A program made the translations under genes and the position numbers. Of a stretch of 64,000 bases of DNA, positions 1 to 8,041 are shown piece by piece (position 1 is the stretch's first letter; each line of letters opens with the position of its first letter). This DNA comes from Cryobacterium sp. PH31-AA6. Its GTDB lineage: Bacteria; Actinomycetota; Actinomycetes; Actinomycetales; Microbacteriaceae. Below the pieces are notes generated by a model. It was not told the origin of the DNA. It was given only the letters and a program-made list of their open reading frames with translations, and ran no database searches. Location: the NCBI RefSeq assembly GCF_030063195.1, contig NZ_JASISS010000003.1, forward strand, positions 1 through 64,000, written 5' to 3'.

Positions 1-1494
1 GCGCAGGGCGGCGTCGTGGACGCGCTTCGCCTCGATTCCGACGACGGAACGACGCCGCCCGTAGGCGAAGTACACGGCGAGCCCGATCGCAAGCCAGACC
101 GCGAACCGCACCCAGGTCAGCGTCGTGAGGTTGAGCATCAGCCAGAAGCAGAGCACCGCCGAGAGAATGGGCAGGTAGGGCGAGAACGGTACCGAAAAGG
201 CCCGCTTGAGGTCGGGCCGCTTCTTGCGCAGCACGATCACGGCGATGCTGACCAGCACGAACGCGGAAAGCGTGCCGATGTTGATCATCTCCTCGAGTAC
301 GCCGACGTCGGTGAACCCGGCGATCAGGGCGACCGCGGTGCCGGCGATGATCTGCACCCGGGCCGGCGTGCCCCGCTTGGCCGAGGTGACGCTCAGGCTA
401 CGTGGCAGAAGACCATCGCGGCTCATCGCGAAGAGAACCCGGGACAGGCCGAGCAGCAGCACCATGATGACGGTGGTCAGGCCGACCAGGATGCCGACGG
501 AGATGACCTGCGCGGCCCAGCCGGCGCCGACGGCGATGAAGGCCGTGGCGAGCGAGGCGTTCGGGTCGTCGGCGAGCACGGTGTACGGCACCATTCCGGT
601 GAGGACCAGGCTGACACCGAGGTAGAGCACGGTCACGATGGCCAGGCCGGCGAAGATGCCGCGCGGCAGGGTCTTCTGCGGGTTCTTGACCTCTTCGGCG
701 CTCGTGGCGACCACGTCGAAGCCGATGAAGGCGAAGAAGACGAGCGAGGCGCCGGCGAGCAGGCCGAAGATCCCGTACTGGGCCGGGTGCGCGCCGGTCA
801 TGAAGGAGAACAGGGACTGCATCCAGACGTCCCCGTCACCACCGGTGCTGGGGACGGCGTCCGGGATGAAGGGGGTGTAGTTCTCCGGCTTGATGTAGAA
901 GGCGCCGACGACGATGACGAAGAGCACGATCGCGACCTTGAGGATCGTGAATACGCTGGCGACCCGCGCGGACAGCTTGGTGCCCACCACGAGCAGCGTC
1001 GTGAAGATGGCCACGATCACGAAGGCACCCCAGCTCACCTGGAGCCCGAAGACCGGGATCGTGGCGGGGACATCCCAGTTCGCCAGTTCGAAGACCTTGC
1101 TGAGGTAGATGCCCCAGTACTTCGCGATCACGGCGCCGGCGGTGAGCATCTCGAGGATGAGGTCCCAGCCGATGATCCAGGCCAGCAGCTCGCCGAGGGT
1201 GGCGTAGGTGAACGTGTAGGCGGAACCGGCGACCGGAACGGCGGAGGCGAACTCGGCGTAACACATGATCGCGAGCGCGCAGGTGATGGCGGCGAGCAGG
1301 AAACCGAGGGTGACGGATGGTCCGGCGTAGCTGCCGGCCGCCTTCGCGCCGACGGAGAAGATTCCGGCACCGACCGCGACGGCCACTCCCATGATCATGA
1401 GGTCCCAGGTGCCGAGCGTTCGCTTGAGGCTGTGGCCCGTCTCGTGGGAGTCGGCCATGGAGGCCTCAATGCTTTTGGTGCGCCAGAGGCTCAT
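1..1494 (-). CDS. Cationic amino-acid permease, APC superfamily (3' end outside window)
   Basis: Inner-membrane secondary transporter of the amino acid-polyamine-organocation superfamily, closest in look to the CAT/YfnA group that takes up cationic or branched amino acids. The protein starts MSLWRTKSIEASMADS, a typical N-terminus for this group, followed by the conserved GAGIFSVGAKAAG segment of the first membrane helix and about a dozen hydrophobic helices. The reading frame is open for all 498 codons to the window edge, so only a short C-terminal tail is missing if the usual length of about 500 residues applies. An alternative ATG at 1458 has a better-placed GAGG, but the RTKSIE motif favours 1494. 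Substrate cannot be read from sequence. Confidence 0.85.
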   Translation of the reverse strand, partial: MSLWRTKSIEASMADSHETGHSLKRTLGTWDLMIMGVAVAVGAGIFSVGAKAAGSYAGPSVTLGFLLAAITCALAIMCYAEFASAVPVAGSAYTFTYATLGELLAWIIGWDLILEMLTAGAVIAKYWGIYLSKVFELANWDVPATIPVFGLQVSWGAFVIVAIFTTLLVVGTKLSARVASVFTILKVAIVLFVIVVGAFYIKPENYTPFIPDAVPSTGGDGDVWMQSLFSFMTGAHPAQYGIFGLLAGASLVFFAFIGFDVVATSAEEVKNPQKTLPRGIFAGLAIVTVLYLGVSLVLTGMVPYTVLADDPNASLATAFIAVGAGWAAQVISVGILVGLTTVIMVLLLGLSRVLFAMSRDGLLPRSLSVTSAKRGTPARVQIIAGTAVALIAGFTDVGVLEEMINIGTLSAFVLVSIAVIVLRKKRPDLKRAFSVPFSPYLPILSAVLCFWLMLNLTTLTWVRFAVWLAIGLAVYFAYGRRRSVVGIEAKRVHDAALR

Positions 1495-1647
1495 AGCGAG
1501 GTGGTGTCCGTTCCGTTGGGTACCGGTCCATGTTATTGCCCCGCGACCCCCGTCCGAGTGCCGCACCCGCCCAGCGGTCATTGCGGCACTGGGGTTCCGT
1601 GGCGGGGATGCCCCGCGCCATCCGCGGTCGACCCGACGCCGGGCACG

Positions 1648-1681
1648 CAAAACGGGCCGCCACCCGAAGGTGACGGCCCGT
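1648..1681 (-). terminator. Rho-independent terminator of rpsO
   Basis: A 13-bp stem (one G-T pair) closes a TTCG tetraloop at 1665-1668 and is followed on the minus strand by TTTT. It lies 45 bases past the rpsO stop, the only classical UUCG plus U-tract terminator seen in the window. Confidence 0.85.
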
Positions 1682-1725
1682 CGTCGAAGCTCTTTCGAGC
1701 TCAGAAGTCTTCTGTCGAACGTGCC

Positions 1726-1995
1726 TTAGCGGCGCAGTCCGAGGCTCTCGATCAGCTTGCGGTAGCGGCTGATGTCGATGTCGGACAGGTAACCGAGCAG
1801 ACGGCGACGCTGACCAACCATGAGAAGCAGGCCACGACGCGAGTGGTGGTCGTGCTTGTGCTCCTTGAGGTGCTCCGTGAGGTCCAGGATGCGCTGCGTG
1901 AGCATGGCAATCTGAACTTCGGGGGAACCCGTGTCGCCTGGGTGGGTAGCGTACTTTTCGATGATCGCCTTCTTAGCATTAGCTTCGAGTGCCAT
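1726..1995 (-). CDS. rpsO: 30S ribosomal protein S15
   Basis: Primary 16S rRNA-binding protein of the small subunit platform; binds the central domain early in assembly. The 89-residue product matches the family's usual length exactly and shows the signature run [16 protein letters not shown] and the C-terminal [24 protein letters not shown] region. The start is ATG at 1995, preceded by AAAGGGGAT about 10 bases upstream; the longer in-frame opening up to 2082 is leader, not coding. Monocistronic: own promoter at 2085-2093 and terminator at 1648-1681. pnp, often adjacent in other bacteria, is not next to it here. Confidence 0.97.
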   Translation of the reverse strand: MALEANAKKAIIEKYATHPGDTGSPEVQIAMLTQRILDLTEHLKEHKHDHHSRRGLLLMVGQRRRLLGYLSDIDISRYRKLIESLGLRR

Positions 1996-2084
1996 AGATG
2001 GGATCCCCTTTCTCTCACTGCGCGGTGCCCGGGGCCGAATGCCTGGGCTCTCTTGATCCGCGGCCGTCAAACGGCAACCCACCG

Positions 2085-2093
2085 AGTTTAGCA
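2085..2093 (-). promoter_or_regulatory. Extended -10 promoter for rpsO
   Basis: Minus strand reads TGCTAAACT, an extended -10 (TGn plus TAAACT). No good -35 is visible at 17 bases. It predicts a leader of about 80 nt before the rpsO ATG, containing a GCCGT-TTG-ACGGC hairpin. Confidence 0.6.
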
Positions 2094-2108
2094 GAGTCGC
2101 GGCGGCCC

Positions 2109-2136
2109 GAAGGGCGCGGGGCGAAGGGCGCGGGGC
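2109..2136. repeat. Tandem 14-bp duplication between rpsO and the next gene
   Basis: Two perfect head-to-tail copies of GAAGGGCGCGGGGC upstream of the rpsO promoter. Probably a replication-slippage duplication; no function assigned. Confidence 0.6.
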
Positions 2137-2147
2137 GAACCCGGCGG

Positions 2148-2771
2148 TCAGAGCACCGTGAAGCCGGCCGGCAGGGGGCCGCGGCCGGTGGCGGAGAGCA
2201 GCAGGGTCGCGGCGAGCCCCTTCTCGACCGCGAGGTCACCGAGCAGGCGCAGGCCGGAGGCTGCCGCGGCATCCGGAACCGAGGCCGGCACGCCGAGGGC
2301 CGCGGCCAGGTCGCAGGTGTGCACGGTGAGTTCGAACGTGCGGGTGGACAGGTAGTCGGCCAGGCGCATGCCGCCGACGGGCGTGGCCACGAGGTCACCC
2401 GGTTTCGCCGCGCGGATCCGAGCCGCGACCCGGGTGGCAATGACCGCGACGGCGCCGGCGGGGTCGGTGCCGAGGTCCCGCCCGGCCGCACGCCCCCGCT
2501 CGGCCACTTTCGATGGCTCCCCCAGCGACGCCATCGCGAGGCGGTAGTACTGGGCGGGCGAGGTCACCGTCACCGGCGGCGGCACCGCGGCGCCCGCGGC
2601 CAGGTAAGCCTCCACGGTCAGCAGGGCCCGGCTGGTGTGCCCGATCAGGTCACGCACGGACCATTCGCCGAGCGCCGGCCGGTCCCCCTCGGCGTCGACG
2701 GCCCGGGCGACGGCGGCAAACCAGCGCGCCGCGGCGATGAAGGCGGCACGGTCCTCGCTCCAGGCCGTCAT
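2148..2771 (-). CDS. Maleylpyruvate isomerase / DinB-like family protein
   Basis: A 207-residue four-helix-bundle protein of the DinB/MDMPI superfamily, recognised by the N-terminal pattern W(S)[16 protein letters not shown], the [23 protein letters not shown] segment with its metal-ligand-like His, and a later [15 protein letters not shown] segment. Relatives include mycothiol-dependent maleylpyruvate isomerase and many actinobacterial proteins thought to use mycothiol; the substrate here is unknown. Start ATG 2771 overlaps the stop of the upstream AI-2E-type gene by 4 bases (ATGA), so it is translationally coupled to that gene. The longer opening to 2840 is just overlap with the upstream gene. 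Confidence 0.75.
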   Translation of the reverse strand: MTAWSEDRAAFIAAARWFAAVARAVDAEGDRPALGEWSVRDLIGHTSRALLTVEAYLAAGAAVPPPVTVTSPAQYYRLAMASLGEPSKVAERGRAAGRDLGTDPAGAVAVIATRVAARIRAAKPGDLVATPVGGMRLADYLSTRTFELTVHTCDLAAALGVPASVPDAAAASGLRLLGDLAVEKGLAATLLLSATGRGPLPAGFTVL

Positions 2772-3889
2772 GCGCCGGCCGGTTTCCGGCGGAACGGCAG
2801 CGGCGCCCGGCGGATGAGCGATTCGTCGGGCCCATCCCACACCTTCACGATCGACCAGGTGACCGCGACGAGCGGAACGGCGAGCACGGCCCCCGCGATC
2901 CCCCCGAGGATGGTGCCCGCGGTGAGGGCGACGAGGATGACCAGGGGGTGCAGCCTGAGCGATTGCGCCATCACGAGCGGGTTGAGCAGGTCACCTTCGA
3001 GCTGGTTGACCAGGATGACGATCGCCACCACGATCAGCGCGACGACGGGTCCGTTGGCTACGAGTGCGACGAGAGCGGCGAGGATGCCGGCCACGGTCGC
3101 CCCGATCAGCGGCACGAAAGCGGTGAGGAAGACGATCACGGCCAGTGGCAGCGCCAGCGGCACCTGCAGGATCGCCAGCCCGGCGCCAATGAAGACCGCG
3201 TCGAACAGGGCAATGATCGCCGTGCCGCGCACGTAGTCCCCGAGTACCCGCGGCGCGATGGCGCCGATCCGGTCTGCCCGCTCGCGGCGGGCGCCGCCGA
3301 AGGGGCGAAGCGCGAAGGCCCAGATGGCCGGTCCGTCCTTGAGGAAGAAGAACAGGATCACCACGACCAGCAGGATGCCGGTGATCACCTCCGCCGCCAC
3401 GGAGACCCCCGCGATCGCTCCGGTTCCGAACTGGCTGCTGGTCACGAAGCCCACCAGGGCCGCCCTGGCCGCCTCGAACTGCGCGGAGTCGAAGGACAGT
3501 GGGCCGTCGACGAGGTATCCCTGCAGTTCGTCGAGCCCATCGGAGGCCGACGTTGCCAGGGCATCCCATTGGTTGCGCACCGCGAACACGATCAGGGTGA
3601 CGATGCCGCCGAGCAGCAGGATCCCCGCGAGCAGGGTGATCCAGGTGGCGAGCACCGCGGGCAACCCGCGCCTCAGCAGCCAACCGACGACCGGACGCAG
3701 AGCCGCCGCCAGGATCAGCGCCACGAGCAGGGGGATGACCACGAGCTTCACCTGCACGAGCGCGAACACCACGGCAGAGCCGAGCACCACGACCACGATG
3801 ACCTGCGCGCAACGGATGGCCACCCGGCCGAGGCGGTCGGTGAGCAGGGAACGGAGCGGGTCCCGCCCATTGGTAAGGTCTGCGCGCAT
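2768..3889 (-). CDS. AI-2E family transporter (PerM/TqsA-like)
   Basis: Predicted 373-residue inner-membrane protein of the AI-2E exporter superfamily. It shows the family architecture: two N-terminal helices, a soluble stretch at about 110-160, then a block of helices containing FFFLKDGPAIW and the C-terminal PLIGATVAGILAALVALVANGP and NQLEGDLLNPLVMAQSLRLHPLVILVAL segments, which are the most conserved part of the family. Members export autoinducer-2 or act as Na+/H+ antiporters; which applies here is not known. First gene of a two-gene unit with the DinB-like protein. A TATGGT hexamer lies 6 bases before the ATG, suggesting a leaderless transcript, although GGAG is also present in those 6 bases. 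Confidence 0.85.
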   Translation of the reverse strand: MRADLTNGRDPLRSLLTDRLGRVAIRCAQVIVVVVLGSAVVFALVQVKLVVIPLLVALILAAALRPVVGWLLRRGLPAVLATWITLLAGILLLGGIVTLIVFAVRNQWDALATSASDGLDELQGYLVDGPLSFDSAQFEAARAALVGFVTSSQFGTGAIAGVSVAAEVITGILLVVVILFFFLKDGPAIWAFALRPFGGARRERADRIGAIAPRVLGDYVRGTAIIALFDAVFIGAGLAILQVPLALPLAVIVFLTAFVPLIGATVAGILAALVALVANGPVVALIVVAIVILVNQLEGDLLNPLVMAQSLRLHPLVILVALTAGTILGGIAGAVLAVPLVAVTWSIVKVWDGPDESLIRRAPLPFRRKPAGA

Positions 3890-3901
3890 GTCTCCACCAT
3901 A
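3887..3901 (-). promoter_or_regulatory. Leaderless -10 element, AI-2E-type gene
   Basis: TATGGT (3896-3901, minus) then 6 bases then ATG. Confidence 0.5.
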
Positions 3902-3948
3902 ATCACGCGGGCAAATGTTGCACCCTCCCGCACGGACTCTCGCTGAAG

Positions 3949-3995
3949 TGCGGAGAGTGCGCCTTCGTCGTGTGGTCGAAGGCGCACTCTCCGCA
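3949..3995. repeat. Perfect 19-bp intergenic hairpin (TTGCGGA family)
   Basis: Arms 3949-3967 and 3977-3995 are perfectly complementary over 19 bp with a 9-base loop. The element lies just past the stop of the nitrate-reductase partner gene and 60 bases upstream of the AI-2E-type gene. There is no T-tract. Its arm shares the core TTGCGGARARYGCRCCTT with the hairpin at 51644-51694. It may act as a terminator or mRNA 3'-end stabiliser, or be a mobile palindromic repeat. Confidence 0.8.
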
Positions 3996-4005
3996 AGTCA
4001 ACGGG

Positions 4006-5700
4006 CTATGGCGCGGGGGCGGGGGTCGGGACCGGGAAGCGGTCGAGGAGTTCGCCGATCCGGGTCTTGCAGCCGCCGCAACCGGTTCCGGCCCTGGTGG
4101 CTGCACCGATGCAGGTGACCGTCGCGTTGCCGGCGGCCGCGGCATCCGTGATCGCGCCGACGCTGACCCCGTTGCACCAGCACACCGTCGTCTCGCGGGC
4201 GAAGGCGTCTCCGCCCGCACCGGGCACGTCGTCCGGCCCGTCGAAGCGCAACAGCACCGAGCGGTCTGCGGGCAATTCACTGCCGCGCTCGAAGAGGAGC
4301 GTGAGTTCGGCGCCCGTGCGCGGCATCCCGACGCAGACGAAGCCGGTGAGGATGCCGCTCCGGGTCACCATTTTGACGTAGCGACCGTGCTCAGGGTCCG
4401 CCCACTGCGACACGCTGACCGGGGCGGTCGCGCAGCCGTCGGCGTGACTGCCCGGTTCGCTGTCCCACGGGTCAGCCGCGGTGTCACCGGCCGCGACGAC
4501 GTCGACCCCCTCGGCCTTGAGCATCACCACGGCCGTCGCCGGTGCGAGGAGGTCGCCGGCCCGCCCGGCAGCGAACTCGTTCGGCGCGGGCGCCCCGCCG
4601 GAGCCCGCAGCGGTGAGGCGGGCCGTGAAGTCGGCGGCGAGCCGGTCCGCCTGGCGCCAGCCCGGCCCGATCAGGCCGGTCGGGCCCCCGGTCGGGCGCG
4701 CGGCCCCGGCACCCGGTGCCGGTGGCGCCGCGACGTGGGCGCAGTCGCCGATCGCGTGGATGCGGGGATCCGCCCAGCTCCGCAGCGACCCGTCGACGAG
4801 GATGCCCGTGGAGACGGGAAGGCCGGCGAGGTGGGCGAGTTCGGTGCGGGCTCCGGTGCCGCAGGAGAGCACGAGCAGGTCACCGCCGATCTGCTTGCCG
4901 TCGGCGCAGATGAGGGCGTCGAAGCGCTGGACGGCGTCGTCATCGAGGCGGAACAACACGCTCTCGGCGCGGGAGTGATTGACCATGGTGACCCCGGCGG
5001 CCCGTGCGGCGCGGGCGAGCACGGTGCCGCCGCCTCGATCGAGGTTGCGGTTCATCGGGATCTCACCGTGGTGGACCACACAGACTTCGGCGCCGCCCCT
5101 GGCCGCGGCGAGCGCGAGCTCCATGCCGAGCACTCCGGCGCCGAGCACGACGATCCGGCCGCCGGCGCGCACCGCTCCGCGCACGGTGCGCGCGTCGTCC
5201 AGATCGCGGAGCGCGACGACGCCGCGGGGCAGCGTGGCCTCATTCGAGTCGAGGGTTGCGGCATCCTGCGGCGGCATCATCAGATTGCGGCGCACCCGGG
5301 CGACGCCGGCCAGGGTCGGCACATTGGCCCTGGCTCCGGTGGCGAGGACGAGCCTGTCCCAGGCCAGTTCGGCACCGGTGCCGAGGGTGACCGTGCTTCT
5401 CGTCCGGCTGATCGCGGTCACGCTCGTGCCGGTGAGGATGCTGACCCCCGTCGCTCGCGCGGCCGCGGTGTCGGTCACCTCCAGAGCCTCACGCCCGGCA
5501 TGCCCGACGGCATAGTCGGCGATGAGCACCCGGTTGTAGGCGTCGGCGGTCTCTGCGCCCACCACGGTGAGCGTGGCGAGGCCGGCGCGCACGACGGGCA
5601 GCAGCTCCTCGACGAACCGGGCACCGACGGGCCCGTAGCCGACCAGCACGATGCGCTCGGGGATCGGCCCCGGCCGCGACTCAGACCCGGGCTCAGGCAT
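4006..5700 (-). CDS. FAD/NAD(P)-dependent electron-transfer subunit of assimilatory nitrate reductase, with BFD-type [2Fe-2S] domain
   Basis: A 564-residue flavoprotein that most likely passes electrons from NAD(P)H to the nitrate reductase encoded immediately upstream. Residues about 15-330 form a two-dinucleotide-fold pyridine nucleotide-disulfide oxidoreductase domain (VLVGYGPVGARFVEEL for FAD, VVLGAGVLGMELALAA for NAD(P), HAIGDCAHVA near the end). A C-terminal bacterioferritin-associated-ferredoxin-like domain carries CWCNGVSVGAI and GTGCGGCKTRIGELL, four cysteines for a [2Fe-2S] cluster. The design parallels the N-terminal half of NirB and Bacillus NasB. ATG 5700 overlaps the nasA stop by 8 bases, so the two are translationally coupled. 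A pro/ala-rich linker at about 340-365 is unusual but not disruptive. Confidence 0.8.
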   Translation of the reverse strand: MPEPGSESRPGPIPERIVLVGYGPVGARFVEELLPVVRAGLATLTVVGAETADAYNRVLIADYAVGHAGREALEVTDTAAARATGVSILTGTSVTAISRTRSTVTLGTGAELAWDRLVLATGARANVPTLAGVARVRRNLMMPPQDAATLDSNEATLPRGVVALRDLDDARTVRGAVRAGGRIVVLGAGVLGMELALAAARGGAEVCVVHHGEIPMNRNLDRGGGTVLARAARAAGVTMVNHSRAESVLFRLDDDAVQRFDALICADGKQIGGDLLVLSCGTGARTELAHLAGLPVSTGILVDGSLRSWADPRIHAIGDCAHVAAPPAPGAGAARPTGGPTGLIGPGWRQADRLAADFTARLTAAGSGGAPAPNEFAAGRAGDLLAPATAVVMLKAEGVDVVAAGDTAADPWDSEPGSHADGCATAPVSVSQWADPEHGRYVKMVTRSGILTGFVCVGMPRTGAELTLLFERGSELPADRSVLLRFDGPDDVPGAGGDAFARETTVCWCNGVSVGAITDAAAAGNATVTCIGAATRAGTGCGGCKTRIGELLDRFPVPTPAPAP

Positions 5701-7813
5701 CTGCTCCTCGTTCCTCGCCCGCGAGTGCGCGCACTCGCACGGTCGTGCGTTTGAATTCCGGCATCCCGGAGACCGGGTCGGTGACGTCGTCGGTGAGCCG
5801 GTTGGCGCTCTGCTCGCCGGGGAAGTGGAACGGCAGGAATACCGTGTCGTGCCGAATGGAGAGGGTGACCTCGGCCCGGCAGCGCACCACCCCGCGAGAG
5901 TTGGTCACGTCCACCCAGCCGCCGTCTGCGACGCCGAGCTGCGCGGCGGTGGCCGGGTGCAGCTGCAGGCGGGCCTCGGGCCGGGCCAGGGCCAGCTCCG
6001 GAACCCGGCGGGTTTGCGCGCCCGACTGGTAGTGCTCGAGCAGGCGCCCGGTGATCAGGGTGAGGATTCCGCGCTGCTGGGCGGGGGCATCCGCGACGCG
6101 CGCGCGCACCGGGAACATCCGGGCTCGGCCGTCGGCATGCTGGAAGCGGTCCCGGAAGAGCCGCGGCGTGCCGGTCGACCCGGCCGGGTATGGCCAGTAG
6201 GCCGCCTGCCCCTCGTCGAGCAGGCCATAGCTGAGTCCGGAGTAGTCGGCAGGTCCGCCGGCGGAGGCGCGGGCGAGTTCGTCGAATACCTCGGCGGGGT
6301 CGGTGCTGTAGCGGGACGGGGCGTCGAGTCGGCGGGCGAGTTCCTGGAAAATCCAGAGTTCGCTGCGCACCCCGGCCGGGGCGGCGACCGCGGTGCGGCG
6401 ACGGATGACGCGCCCCTCGAGCGAGGTCATCGTGCCGTCTTCCTCCGCCCACTGGGTGACCGGCAGCACGACATCGGCGAGCGCGGCCGTCTCGGAGAAG
6501 AAGAAGTCGCAGACCACGAGAAAATCGAGGGCGGCGAGTCCGGCGCGCACCCGGTCGGCATTCGGGGCCGAGACGACGACGTTGGCCCCGTGCACGAGCA
6601 GGGTGCGGATGCCGCCCGACTCGCCCATCGAGGCGAGCAGTTCGACGGCGGGGAGGCCTGCCCCGGGAATACTGTCGGGGTGCACTTCCCAGACCCCGGC
6701 GACGTGCGCCCGCGCGGCCGGGTCGGTGATCTTGCGATAGCCGGGCAGCTGGTCGCATTTCTGGCCGTGTTCACGGCCGCCCTGCCCGTTGCCCTGGCCG
6801 GTCAGCGTGCCGTAGCCGGAATGGTCGGTGCCGACGAGGCCGAGGATGAGGCTGAGGTTGATCGCGGCGGTCGCGGTGTCGGTGCCGTCGGCGTGCTGTT
6901 CGACGCCGCGTCCGGTCAGGATGTAGGTGCCCCGGCCGGACGCCAGTCGACGGGCCAGGTCACGCAGCTGCTGGGTGGGCACGCCGGTCTGCGCCTGCAC
7001 CCGCTCCGGCCACCACTGGCCGACGCTGCGCCGCAGCTCGTCGAAGCCGATCGTGCGGGAGTCGATGTAGTCCTGGTCGACGAGCTTCTCGGCGATGACG
7101 ATGTTGATCAGCCCGAGCAGCAGCACGAGGTCGCTGCCCGGCGTCGGCTGCACGTGGCTTCCGGCTCCGTTCTCGGTGAGCCTGGCCGTGGCGGTGCGGC
7201 GCGGGTCGACGACGATCAGACCGCCGGCGGCGCGGGCGCCGTCGAGGTGCCCGATGAAGGGCGGCATGGTCTGGGCCGGATTGGAGCCGAGGATGAGGAT
7301 GGTCGCGGCGGCGTCGAGGTCCTCGACCGGGAACGGCAGGCCCCGGTCGAGGCCGAATGCCCGGTTGCCGGCCGCCGCGGCGGAGGACATGCAGAACCGC
7401 CCGTTGTAGTCGATCCGGCTCGTGCCGAGGGCGAGCCTGGCGAACTTGCCGAGCTGGTAGGCCTTCTCGTTGGTGAGCCCGCCGCCGCCGAAGACGCCGA
7501 CCGAGTCGGCGCCGTGCTCGGCCCGGCCGCCGGCCAGCCGCTCCGCGATCAGGTTGAGCGCCATGTCCCAGGCTGCGGGGGCGAAGCTGCCGTCCGGCTG
7601 GCGCAGCATCGGCTCGAGGATGCGATCGGGCGAGTTGATGAGCTCGGCGGCTGTCCAGCCCTTCTTGCACAGGCCGCCCCGGTTGGTCGGGAACGCGCGC
7701 CCGGCTAGGGCCACCCGCGCGCCGCGTCCCGGGGTCGCGGCCTCAGTCTGGGTCAGGGCCATCGCGCACTGGAGCGCGCAGTACGGGCAATGGGTGGCGG
7801 TGGTCTCGGTCAC
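5693..7813 (-). CDS. nasA: Assimilatory nitrate reductase, molybdopterin catalytic subunit
   Basis: Cytoplasmic molybdenum enzyme that reduces nitrate to nitrite for nitrogen assimilation. The 706-residue product begins with Cys9, Cys12, Cys16 and Cys49 (HCPYCALQC ... GGLCKKGW), ligands of an N-terminal [4Fe-4S] cluster, and has NGRFCMSSA with Cys141 as probable Mo ligand, then molybdopterin-binding segments and a C-terminal molydopterin-dinucleotide-binding domain. There is no Tat signal, as expected for a Nas-type enzyme. I chose GTG 7813 because GGAGGA lies 5 bases upstream; the longer opening to 7993 reads through the repeat array and gives repetitive nonsense. narK lies upstream and the flavoprotein partner downstream in the same direction. 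Confidence 0.9.
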   Translation of the reverse strand: MTETTATHCPYCALQCAMALTQTEAATPGRGARVALAGRAFPTNRGGLCKKGWTAAELINSPDRILEPMLRQPDGSFAPAAWDMALNLIAERLAGGRAEHGADSVGVFGGGGLTNEKAYQLGKFARLALGTSRIDYNGRFCMSSAAAAGNRAFGLDRGLPFPVEDLDAAATILILGSNPAQTMPPFIGHLDGARAAGGLIVVDPRRTATARLTENGAGSHVQPTPGSDLVLLLGLINIVIAEKLVDQDYIDSRTIGFDELRRSVGQWWPERVQAQTGVPTQQLRDLARRLASGRGTYILTGRGVEQHADGTDTATAAINLSLILGLVGTDHSGYGTLTGQGNGQGGREHGQKCDQLPGYRKITDPAARAHVAGVWEVHPDSIPGAGLPAVELLASMGESGGIRTLLVHGANVVVSAPNADRVRAGLAALDFLVVCDFFFSETAALADVVLPVTQWAEEDGTMTSLEGRVIRRRTAVAAPAGVRSELWIFQELARRLDAPSRYSTDPAEVFDELARASAGGPADYSGLSYGLLDEGQAAYWPYPAGSTGTPRLFRDRFQHADGRARMFPVRARVADAPAQQRGILTLITGRLLEHYQSGAQTRRVPELALARPEARLQLHPATAAQLGVADGGWVDVTNSRGVVRCRAEVTLSIRHDTVFLPFHFPGEQSANRLTDDVTDPVSGMPEFKRTTVRVRALAGEERGADA

Positions 7814-7840
7814 GGGGTTCCTCCAACGGTAGTGGGGCGG

Positions 7841-8000
7841 CGGTCGAGCCTGTCGAGACCCGGTGGTCGAGCCCGGTGGTCGAGCCTGTCGAGACCCGGT
7901 GGTCGAGCCTGTCGAGACCCGGTGGTCGAGCCTGTCGAGACCCGGTGGTCGAGCCTGTCGAGACCCGGTGCGGATTTCGACAGGCTCAATCACCGCGGCG
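7841..8000. repeat. Array of GTCGAGCCTGTCGAGACC repeats between narK and nasA
   Basis: Five near-identical 23-base units containing GGTCGAGCCTGTCGAGACC, one truncated unit after the first, and a degenerate inverted copy (TTTCGACAGGCTCAATCACC) at about 7975-7994. Units are directly adjacent with no spacers. Each can fold into a small hairpin because TCGA occurs on both sides of GCCTG. Related copies occur at 22803-22851 and 42564-42584, so this is a dispersed chromosomal repeat that has been amplified in tandem here, inside the nitrate transcription unit. Confidence 0.9.
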
Positions 8001-8041
8001 GGGGCTCACTCACCGCGGCGGCGGCTCACTCACCGCGGCTC
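7982..8041. repeat. Three phased 20-bp repeats running into the narK stop codon
   Basis: Exact 20-base periodicity of GGCTCAMTCACCGCGGC, three copies. The first copy is fused to the degenerate inverted unit of the preceding array; the third ends at the narK stop codon (8040-8042). Confidence 0.75.

Noticed and set aside
16..2091. Long plus-strand open frame opposite the amino-acid permease and rpsO
   Set aside because: Composition is Gly/Asp/His/Arg-rich shadow coding typical of the antisense frame in high-GC DNA; the minus strand encodes two recognisable proteins.
5475..7708. Long open frames antisense or out of frame within nasA and its partner
   Set aside because: Arg/Pro/Gly-rich shadows without any recognisable motif.
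7841..7975. CRISPR-like array
   Set aside because: Units are directly adjacent with no unique spacers and no cas genes nearby; it is a tandem array of a dispersed palindromic repeat.
7814..7993. 60-residue N-terminal extension of nasA
   Set aside because: It translates the repeat array into repeated RQARPPG-like sequence; GTG 7813 has a strong GGAGGA and starts right before the iron-sulfur motif.
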